Shown piece after piece: positions 1 to 6,700 of a stretch of 7,445 nucleotides of DNA. This DNA is from Chitinispirillaceae bacterium (lineage in GTDB: Bacteria; Fibrobacterota; Chitinivibrionia; Chitinivibrionales; Chitinispirillaceae), in NCBI GenBank assembly GCA_016926315.1, contig JAFGOU010000139.1:1-7445 (forward strand), read 5' to 3'. The first letter of the stretch is position 1. The number at the start of each line of letters is the position of its first letter. The notes beneath the pieces are model-generated. The model was not told the DNA's origin and did not search any database. It saw nothing but the letters and a program-made list of their open reading frames with translations. The position numbers were made by a program, and so were the translations under genes.

Positions 1-494
1 CACTTTCGCGCGCATCCGTTGCGTTGCTCATCGGTTCGAAGGATCAGCTTTCGTCTTTGGAACAAACCAGGAATTCGCTCCTCTCCCTTTTTCCGCAATT
101 GCCGGTGTTCATCCTGTTCCAGGAACCGGGCTCCTGGGTGAATGCCGCAACAGGAGAAAAAGCAATCAAGCCCCCCCATACGCACCCCCTGCTGGTATGC
201 GGAATCGCCCGTCCCGAGCGGTTTCTATCGATGGTACGCGCATCCGGGGTCACCCCTTCGGCCGAGCTTATTTTCCCCGATCATCATCATTATATAAAAA
301 ATGACTTTCCCAAAAGCCGTGAACTATATTCAAAAGTGTTTATCATGACCGAAAAAGACGCGGTCAGATTGCGCAACTCACGAATAGTGCCGGCAGATAT
401 AATATGGTATCTCACCGTGGAGCTGCGGTTTAACGATCGTTCCGGTGAAACACTTTTTTATCGATTAATCGATAACTATTTCTCATACTTTTAA
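1..494 (+). CDS. lpxK: Tetraacyldisaccharide 4'-kinase (LpxK), C-terminal part
   Basis: This is the 3' end of lpxK, whose product phosphorylates the 4' position of tetraacyldisaccharide-1-phosphate to make lipid IVA on the cytoplasmic face of the inner membrane, a late step of the Raetz pathway for lipid A. The frame is open from the first base of the window, so the gene starts upstream; about 160 of the usual 320-350 residues are present. Visible family landmarks are the CGIARPERF segment, the FPDHHHY segment and the TEKDAVRLR segment near the C terminus, in the order and spacing usual for LpxK. The Walker A region would lie upstream of the window. The stop is 16 bases before the next start, so it may head the operon or be read through into it. 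An in-frame TTG at 24 is not the true start, because conserved-looking sequence (LSRAS) precedes it. The family assignment is firm. Confidence 0.93.
   Translation, partial: LSRASVALLIGSKDQLSSLEQTRNSLLSLFPQLPVFILFQEPGSWVNAATGEKAIKPPHTHPLLVCGIARPERFLSMVRASGVTPSAELIFPDHHHYIKNDFPKSRELYSKVFIMTEKDAVRLRNSRIVPADIIWYLTVELRFNDRSGETLFYRLIDNYFSYF
458..475. repeat. 18-bp perfect palindrome in the lpxK tail, upstream of the SH3 genes
   Basis: TTATCGATTAATCGATAA is identical to its own reverse complement over 18 bases with no central spacer. It lies inside the last codons of lpxK, 35 bases before the start codon at 511. A perfect 9-base half-site is rarely expected by chance in a window this size. It could be an operator for a dimeric regulator of the downstream genes, or a small RNA hairpin near the ribosome binding site. 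No T-tract follows it on the + strand, so it is not an intrinsic terminator. The palindrome is certain; the regulatory role is a guess. Confidence 0.5.
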
Positions 495-495
495 G

Positions 496-503
496 AAGGA
501 GGG
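496..503 (+). promoter_or_regulatory. Strong Shine-Dalgarno for the 126-aa SH3 protein
   Basis: AAGGAGGG lies 7 bases before the ATG at 511 and is an almost full anti-16S match. It is the strongest ribosome binding site in the window; the other starts have moderate or poor sites. It fixes the start of the small SH3 protein and suggests that protein is made in greater amounts than its downstream partner. Confidence 0.85.
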
Positions 504-510
504 AACTTTC

Positions 511-891
511 ATGCGTTGGATTACCGTATCAAGCATGGCAGCGATGTTTATGGTGTTCTGTTTTTCCCCTTTCAACGCTCCGGAGGCGTCGCAATACGTC
601 CAGATATCCGAACCTTTTGTAAACATCTACGAATATCTTGACCCGAAATCAACGGTCATCAAAATGGCCAAAAAAGGCGATCGGATCGAGCTGATCTACG
701 CCGGACCTTCATGGTACAATGTCAAAATAGGGACCAAGACCGGATGGGTCGAACGAAAGGCCGGATTCGTCACCGACAAGCCCAGCATCCTTATGCCTGT
801 TTTGTCGATTCTTTTAATTATCGCGGTGCTGGGCGGGACGATCTACGGGGTGATATACTATATCCAAAAACAAAAATCGGCCGAAGAATAA
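511..891 (+). CDS. Exported SH3-like protein with C-terminal membrane anchor
   Basis: A 126-residue protein of unknown specific function. Residues 1 to about 26 form a signal peptide or N-terminal helix (hydrophobic core then NAPEAS). Residues about 28-86 look like a bacterial SH3 domain: a strand with a VNIYEYLDP turn, the AKKGDRIEL strand, then GPSWYNVK and TGWVERKAG. The sequence VTDKPS (87-92) leads directly into a hydrophobic helix at about 93-117, ending in a short charged tail (QKQKSAEE). The expected form is a periplasmic SH3 domain held to the inner membrane. Bacterial SH3 domains often bind cell wall peptides or protein partners, but no ligand can be read from this sequence. The start is fixed by the Shine-Dalgarno at 496-503. 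The next gene follows after 26 bases and carries a related SH3/TDKPS/helix module, so the two probably act together. The gene and topology are well supported; the function is not. Confidence 0.85.
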   Translation: MRWITVSSMAAMFMVFCFSPFNAPEASQYVQISEPFVNIYEYLDPKSTVIKMAKKGDRIELIYAGPSWYNVKIGTKTGWVERKAGFVTDKPSILMPVLSILLIIAVLGGTIYGVIYYIQKQKSAEE

Positions 892-917
892 AACGCATTT
901 CCGGTCTGCATTCCTCT

Positions 918-2612
918 ATGAAATTTAAGGGCACGGGTTTCCTCCCGCTTCTCGCTATCCTATTTTTTTTTCATTCCGCGCCGTGTGAAAAACTCGTGGA
1001 AGTTTCGGTACAAATCACGAAACTCCGCTTTCTCCCCTCAGCGTCTTCCGATACAAGGGGTTTTGCGCGCCAGGGACAGCGATTCGTCGTCGACGGCGAA
1101 AGCGGCCCATGGTACCGTATCAAGCTGTATAACTCCATCGTCTGGATCAGCAAAGACGCCGTTACGGTGTTGGAAAGTTCCAATACACCCGCCCCGGCAG
1201 CAGTCGATGCCGCCAAACCGTCAGTAAAACCCGGTACGGCACCGGCGCAGGATCCTGCCACCGCCTCTCGATCGGTACGAAGCTCGCCCGATCAACCAGC
1301 TTCAACGACGGCCGCACGAACGGCTCCTGGTGCCGATTCCGCTTCAGCAACAACTTTGGTTCCACCCGAAACAACGGCCGTTTCTTCCGCAATCGAAACC
1401 GCGGCACAGCGTTCTTCCGCGCCGCCGGCGAAACCGATCCGATCCGCGCATTTACCAAGGCAACAGAAAAAAGAGACCAAGCCTACTCCCACGCAAACGT
1501 GGTTCTCCCAGTTTTCCCGTTTACCACAGGTACCGAGCGATGAAACAGGCCATGAACTGGGCTTTTTTCAGATCTCGGCCACTGACGCTCCGGTATTCTA
1601 CTGGCCGGAAACCAATGCATCGGTTCTTGTCCAGGCCAAAAAAGGCGAATTTTTCGTTGTCAGAGAAACGACCGATGTCTGGTGTAAAATCGTGGTTCGC
1701 GATACCGCAGGCTGGGTCCTTCGCGCCGGAGGAACCATTACCGATAAGCCAAGCGAAAAGAAATTCGATGAGCTGTTGTTGATTATCATCATTGCGGCAA
1801 TTATCATCCTGGTCGTCATCATCCTGCTTGCCATTTATCTCCTGCGAAGAAAGTCCCGCATTCCTTCGCCAAACGCGAATGCCTTTCATGCGCTCATCAT
1901 CTCCCGTTCTCCTCCCGTCATCCAGTGCATCATTTCCAATAAGACGCTCCCGCTCGAGAAATACCTGACCGCCATCGGCTTTTCGGTTAAAACGGCCCAC
2001 GATCTTCAGGCAGCCCAGCGCTTCGTTGCCAGGACCGCCGTCGACATCGTGTTTATCGATTGGAACATCTCCGACGATATTCCCGGCACGGTTGAAGTAC
2101 TGTTCGCCAGCCACGACACACAGCACTTGCCGCTCTCTATTTTTTTCAACGTCCCGGACCTTTCTGCAGCACCGCTCATTCCGGTACTGCTTCGCGCCTA
2201 TCACCTGGGGTCCTCATTCACCGATCACGATATCTCCAAGCTGATCACCCCCACCATCCTTTCCAAGACGAGCCCGAAAAGCACCGCGGGATCGGCGCTT
2301 GAAGGTGACATCGCCGAAGGGAACCTTCCGGAAATCCTCCAGTTCATCGAGATCGGCAAAAAAACCGGGTGTCTGCTGATTGAAACGAGCACGCCGCTCG
2401 GAATGATTTACTTCAATCAGGGCCGCATCATTCACGCAGCAGCGGCTGACAATCTTCAGGGACGGGATGCGATCAATTCCCTCCTTGGGTTGAAACAGGG
2501 GCACTTCAGGTTTCTTCTCGACAAACAACCAAAGGTCAGTGATCTCAACCTCTCGACGCTCGAAGTCCTTATGGAATGGACCAAAGCAGAAGATGAAGCT
2601 CATCGGGATTGA
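918..2612 (+). CDS. Transmembrane signalling protein: two SH3-like domains, degenerate receiver, DUF4388/PATAN
   Basis: A 564-residue membrane protein. Order: signal peptide 1 to about 22; SH3-like domain about 24-86 (GPWYRIKL, IVWISKDAV); Ala/Pro/Thr/Ser-rich linker about 87-185; second SH3-like domain about 213-273, ending ITDKPS (274-279); membrane helix about 286-309, rich in Ile, followed by RRKSR, which by the positive-inside rule puts the rest in the cytoplasm; receiver-like domain about 323-448; DUF4388/PATAN domain about 460-555 (LEGDIAEGNLPEILQFI, TGCLLIE, IYFNQGRIIHA, GHFRFLL). The receiver keeps the strand-3 Asp (VFIDWN, Asp381), but strand 1 reads IISRSP where the acidic pair should be, and the Lys after strand 5 is missing. 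It is therefore probably not phosphorylated normally. I chose ATG 918 because it begins a signal peptide; the frame is open further upstream but there it only overlaps the previous gene. No clear Shine-Dalgarno is seen, so reinitiation from the gene 26 bases upstream is likely. It overlaps ruvX by 20 bases. Role (inference): relays an envelope signal to a cytoplasmic partner. Confidence 0.85.
   Translation: MKFKGTGFLPLLAILFFFHSAPCEKLVEVSVQITKLRFLPSASSDTRGFARQGQRFVVDGESGPWYRIKLYNSIVWISKDAVTVLESSNTPAPAAVDAAKPSVKPGTAPAQDPATASRSVRSSPDQPASTTAARTAPGADSASATTLVPPETTAVSSAIETAAQRSSAPPAKPIRSAHLPRQQKKETKPTPTQTWFSQFSRLPQVPSDETGHELGFFQISATDAPVFYWPETNASVLVQAKKGEFFVVRETTDVWCKIVVRDTAGWVLRAGGTITDKPSEKKFDELLLIIIIAAIIILVVIILLAIYLLRRKSRIPSPNANAFHALIISRSPPVIQCIISNKTLPLEKYLTAIGFSVKTAHDLQAAQRFVARTAVDIVFIDWNISDDIPGTVEVLFASHDTQHLPLSIFFNVPDLSAAPLIPVLLRAYHLGSSFTDHDISKLITPTILSKTSPKSTAGSALEGDIAEGNLPEILQFIEIGKKTGCLLIETSTPLGMIYFNQGRIIHAAAADNLQGRDAINSLLGLKQGHFRFLLDKQPKVSDLNLSTLEVLMEWTKAEDEAHRD
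963..971 (+). repeat. T9 homopolymer in the signal-peptide codons
   Basis: Nine consecutive T residues encode the Phe-Phe-Phe of the signal peptide (codons 16-18) of the 918-2612 gene. Tracts of this length can slip in replication or transcription; a one-base change here would abolish the protein. It may equally be a simple result of a Phe-rich signal peptide. Confidence 0.6.
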
Positions 2613-3012
2613 TTACGGCAGGCGCCGTATCGGTTGCGCAGTCTGCGATGAAACCGGCTCGATGGTACGGGGCCTCGCCACCATTACCGTACGCACGACT
2701 GCCGACGCCTTTGAGAAACTTCTGGCTCTCCTTAACGATCAGCAACCGGCCGGCGTCGTTTTCGGACTCCCGCTCGACGCGAACGACCGTGACACCCGGA
2801 TGGCCGTCGAGATACGAAAATTCGCCGCAGACCTTGAAACAAACAGCGCCATTCCCGTATACTTTATCGATGAGAGCAATACCTCTAAACAGGCGGCGGA
2901 TCTCATGCTGTTTCGCAGGAAAAAAGAGCGGCGGAACAAAGCGGCTATCGACCGGTTGGCCGCGTGCCTTATTCTCGAGTCCTTTCTCAGGGAAATGAAG
3001 TGCGCCCACTGA
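2593..3012 (+). CDS. ruvX: Putative pre-16S rRNA nuclease / Holliday junction resolvase, RuvX (YqgF) family
   Basis: A 139-residue cytoplasmic RNase H-fold protein of the YqgF/RuvX family, the normal length for it. The family is linked to final 5' trimming of 16S rRNA in E. coli and was first proposed as a Holliday junction resolvase. The N terminus has the hallmark GIDYGRRRIGCAV with Asp7. The central VVFGLPLD segment matches the usual glycine-rich VGLPL motif. FIDES (residues 91-95) supplies Glu94, and IDRLAACLILESFL supplies Asp120, so the three acidic active-site candidates are present. Two points differ from the usual pattern: the Arg normally after DE in the DER motif is Ser95, and the usual MDG after GLPL reads DAND. 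ATG 2593 is chosen because the family begins with M-K/R-hydrophobic-G-I-D; an earlier in-frame ATG at 2539 would add 18 residues unrelated to the family. It overlaps the preceding gene by 20 bases and the next by 13, indicating translational coupling. Confidence 0.92.
   Translation: MKLIGIDYGRRRIGCAVCDETGSMVRGLATITVRTTADAFEKLLALLNDQQPAGVVFGLPLDANDRDTRMAVEIRKFAADLETNSAIPVYFIDESNTSKQAADLMLFRRKKERRNKAAIDRLAACLILESFLREMKCAH
2989..2993 (+). promoter_or_regulatory. Shine-Dalgarno deciding the GTG start at 3000
   Basis: AGGGA ends 6 bases before GTG 3000, inside the end of ruvX. It favours the GTG, which is directly followed by a signal-peptide-like sequence, over a far upstream start at 2964 in the same frame that would add 12 residues and has no comparable site. 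Confidence 0.6.
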
Positions 3013-3728
3013 AAGCCTTGTTTATTATCATAACCGTTGTCGGTCCTTTTGTCGTATGCAGGTGCCATACCTACGGCCCGGTCACCTCGGCACGGCCGGA
3101 CGCTCCGGTTATTGTCGAAGTCAGCATCTCCGAAGCACGCCTGTTCGAATCATGGAGGGAAGCAATCCGCCTGCAATGGTCCCCGCCTTCGAATGATTCA
3201 ATCGGTATCATGTACTACACGCTTATCCGGAAAACCGACAACGATTCGGTGTTTGATATATTTGCCAATTCACGCCTGATCCCCGATTCCCTATCCACCT
3301 TTTTCGACGACCTACAGTCGATCGGATTCCCCGAAGATTCTTATCTTCTTGTACAGTACCGTATCTTTGCCATTGATTCCCTCGGACGTTCCGGCGACAC
3401 CTCAACCGCGTGCTCGCTCTATCTTGCCCGTCAACCAACTATCGATACGATCGACACCGGCAGATCGGTTTTCCGCTGGCGGACGCAGTTCATTCAAGGA
3501 TCGGTCGCGACGTTTCTCAAACTGTGGAATGGCGACGGTACCGTATCATTTTCAAGCCCGCAACAGGAGGAGTTCGGATCGTGGGACTATCCGGTACTGT
3601 TTTCGGCAAAGCTCCCTGATTCCCTCTCTCCGGTTCCGCCGGGAAGATGGTACTGCGCCATATATCTTTATGCCATGGGAATCGAACGTCAATCGCTGAA
3701 AGTTGATTCGTTCAATGTCACACTATAA
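3000..3728 (+). CDS. Exported protein with fibronectin type III-like domain
   Basis: A 242-residue protein from GTG 3000. The N terminus (RPLKALF then a run of Ile, Val and Phe) is a signal peptide; Cys20 and Cys22 follow it (FVVCRC), so it may be a lipoprotein, but the lipobox is not canonical. Residues about 33-133 look like an FN3 fold: RPDAPVIVEVS at the start, LQWSPPSND with the core Trp60, then YYTLIRKT, and the YRIFAIDSLGRSGDTS strand near the end. Residues about 140-242 are beta-rich and aromatic (FRWRTQF, FGSWDYPV, RWYCAIYLY) but I do not recognise the family. No catalytic motif is seen. It overlaps ruvX by 13 bases and the C25 peptidase gene by 14, so it is probably co-translated with the peptidase and may be a surface or periplasmic partner of it (inference). 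The gene is well supported, FN3 moderately, the function unknown. Confidence 0.82.
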   Translation: MRPLKALFIIITVVGPFVVCRCHTYGPVTSARPDAPVIVEVSISEARLFESWREAIRLQWSPPSNDSIGIMYYTLIRKTDNDSVFDIFANSRLIPDSLSTFFDDLQSIGFPEDSYLLVQYRIFAIDSLGRSGDTSTACSLYLARQPTIDTIDTGRSVFRWRTQFIQGSVATFLKLWNGDGTVSFSSPQQEEFGSWDYPVLFSAKLPDSLSPVPPGRWYCAIYLYAMGIERQSLKVDSFNVTL

Positions 3729-6700
3729 TCTCATCGCTTGCGCGGTTCTCGTTATCACTGCTTGGACTCCGCTCCTCGCCGTACCGGTGCCCCCGGTTCT
3801 TCCCTATGCCTCCGGGTTGAAACTCGGCGTCCTTGCCGATGGTATTTACGAGCTCCCTTATGAAGCGCTTGTCTCCGCCCGCGTACCGGTCTCCACCATA
3901 CCCGCCCGGAGGTATCGGCTTTACGTAAAAGGAGTTGAGGTACCGGTTCATTCCACCGCCTCCCCCGCATCTTCACTTCGGCCTGGAGACCGCCTTTTCT
4001 TCTACGGCGAGTACCTTCGCGGCCAAACGTCGCACTATTCCCACTATTCGAACACCAACGTCTACTGGCTTACCTGGAGCGATACCGCGGTCGGCGTTCG
4101 CATGGCCATGGTATCGGGCGAGTTGAGGATCGATGAGACCATCTTTACCTCCGACTCGGTGGAGCTGCGCGCGAAGGTGGTATACGATACCGTGCACCTT
4201 GAACAGGACAACGATATCCGCTGGCTCGGAGGAATCGACAATCCCGGAGAAATGACCGAATCCTCGTCGATGGAAAACATCATCGACAACTGGTACTGGG
4301 GAATCATCGGTACCGACGAATTGACATCGTTTTCCGTCACCCTTCAGTCTCCGGCGGTCACGGGAACTGCCAGATTACGGATAGCGTTTATGGGCCTGAC
4401 CAGCGAAGTGAACGATCCAAGCGACCATCAGGTAAGCATTCTCATCAACAATAACCCGGCCGGCAGCCGCTATTCTGCGGTGTGGGACGGACAGAAACCC
4501 TTTGTCTTCGAAAGCGACACCTTTCCCACGGCGCTGCTTAAGGCCGGGGAAAATACCCTGAGTTTCCTCGTCAAACGACGCTCCTACCAGGACCGGATCG
4601 CACTCAACTGGGTAGCATTCGCCTACCCGCAATCGTTCCGGGCCAATGGCGACCGCTTGATCATTAAAAGCGGCAGCAACGCGGTCGGCAAGGTTACCCA
4701 GTTCGTTTTCGAAGGGTTCTCCTCACCCGCCCTTGAACTGTGGGACATCCGCAAACACCGTTTTTTCAGCAACTTCAAGGTGCGCAAGGGCTCGGGCAAC
4801 GATCGTAACCTGTATTCCCTTGTTTTCCAGGACAGTATTGCAACGCCGACTGCCTACCTTGCCCAGACCGTACAGAAGCGTTTGTCCCCTGTTTTCATGG
4901 TGCTCGATACGCTTTATAACGAGTGGCAGTCACAAAGCGGGACCGACTATGTAGTGATCGGGCCCTCATGGGCCCGTGCCATCACCGCGCCGCTGCGGGC
5001 TGTCCACGAACAGCGAGGACTCAGCACCGCCTTTTTTGACATCAATGACCTCTACAACAGTTTTTCATACGGCATACGCGATCCTGAAAGCATACGCAGC
5101 TTCATGGCCGCGTTATATGCCTGGTCACCGTCCCGCCTCCCCCGTTTCCTGCTGTTTGCCGGTGACGCTACCCATGATCTCGACAAAAAAAACCAGATAC
5201 GCACCATCGTTCCAACCTCGTTGTCTCCGGTACCGGGTTGGGGCGCCGCTTCCAACGACGACTATTTCTCCCTTGTCAGCGGTGACGACCAGTTTCCCGA
5301 CTTCTGCGTTGGCCGCTTCCCGGCCGAAAACGAAACGCACCTGAAAACCATGGTCGATAAAACCGTCAGCTACATCGTGACTCCCGAACGCGGTCCCTGG
5401 CGCGACAACCTGCTTCTGGCCAGCGGTTACGAAGCGGAATTCACGCACTTTACCGATGAGCTGGCGCGCGAGTCCGTCAGCCCCCGTATGAATATCATGC
5501 GCATGGATGCGGATCCCGCCTCGGCACACTACAAAGACGAACGCACCGCATCGGTATTCATGGCGAATTTCATAAACCAGGGTGTCTTTGCGCTTAATTT
5601 CAACGGGCACGGCGGCGGCAACATCTGGTCCGACAGCCGCTTTTTCGGCTGGGGCGATCTTGACAAGCTTCATAACGACCAGTGGAGCGCCGGCGGACGG
5701 CTCCCGGTCATTTTCAGTTTTACCTGCCTCACCGGTTTTTTCGAAAGCGTGTTCTACCGCTCGCTCGGCGAAGAATTCGTACGCGCCGGTAGAAACGGGG
5801 CAATCTGTTTTTACGGCGCCTCCGCCTACACCAGTAAAAAAGGGAACCTCCTTTTAAACCGCCTGCTTTTGGATCTGGCGCTTTCGGGAGAGTATGCCAC
5901 CGTCGGCGAACTCATCCGCGCGAGCGAAACCGCCATGCTGGTCCGGTACGGTTTCAACCAGCTTCCGCTTGTGCAACAGTATAATCTCCTGGGCGATCCG
6001 GCGCTGCCCTGGCGACTCACTCCCGATACCCTGCAATGCACGCTTTCTAAAAATGCCATCTCGAAAGGCGATTCACTGATCCTGCATGCCCGGTGCGCTC
6101 CGGTTAGTAGCGGATCGGCGCTTGTCACTCTTGGCGACGCCGCAGCCATCTGGAACCGCTCTACCACCGCGCTGGAGAAGGACGGCCTCCTTACCCGTAC
6201 CCTTCCCGTTAAAGACAGCGTGAAGACCTCCAGCGGCCTGGTACGGGTCTATGCGTGGAATGACTCGGTGGAAGTCAAAGGGTGGGCGTTTTTTTCAAAG
6301 GATACCGTTACGGTTCGTGACCTGCGTACCGATCCTTCCCGTTTTTCCTTCGGCGATACCGTTGCGGTCTCATGTTTTCTTGCAGAACCCGCAGGAACAT
6401 CATCCGCAACAGCCTACTGCCTGTATGCGGTAGCTTCCCCGCACGCCGATGCGGTCAGTTTCAGGGGAGTGCAGATGTCTCGCGACTCTCTCGGACGATG
6501 GACAACACCGCGAAGCATCGTGATCGAGTATAATGATGCCGTCGACCAGTCGCTCCTTGTCTATTTCAGGGTTCTGGCAGGCGACCTGTCCAGGGAGAGC
6601 GAACGAACGGCGTTCCCGATTAGCGGACGCCCCGACCTTGCCTTTACCGGGAAGACATTTCAGGTAGTATGGCGCCGCGATTCACTATCCATCCCCTTCG

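Noticed and set aside
171..177. C7 tract in lpxK as a slippage site
   Set aside because: It is short and simply encodes Pro-Pro plus a His codon base in an essential gene; the frame continues intact.
398..403. TATAAT inside lpxK as a promoter for the SH3 genes
   Set aside because: The -10 match is perfect, but no -35-like hexamer lies 16-18 bases upstream and there is no extended -10 TG; A/T-rich codons explain it as well.
711..917. Upstream extension of the 918-2612 gene to an ATG at 711
   Set aside because: The extra 69 residues overlap the well-supported SH3 gene in another frame, are unlike a protein domain, and would bury the signal peptide that begins at ATG 918.
1176..1480. Low-complexity Ala/Pro/Thr/Ser stretch as a DNA repeat array
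   Set aside because: I find no regular repeat unit at DNA or protein level; it reads as a disordered linker between the two SH3-like domains.
1521..2204. 227-codon open frame on the - strand
   Set aside because: It is opposite the second SH3, membrane helix and receiver coding region, has a highly charged unpatterned product, and no start signals; it is a shadow of the + gene.
1109..5234. Frequent GGTACC and related GTACCG words across the window as a recognition element
   Set aside because: Six GGTACC sites are more than expected, but they fall at irregular spacing and in various frames within coding sequence; codon preference is the simpler reading.
5125..5673. 182-codon open frame on the - strand inside the C25 gene
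   Set aside because: It lies opposite the peptidase core, whose + strand translation carries conserved motifs; no recognisable domain on the - strand.
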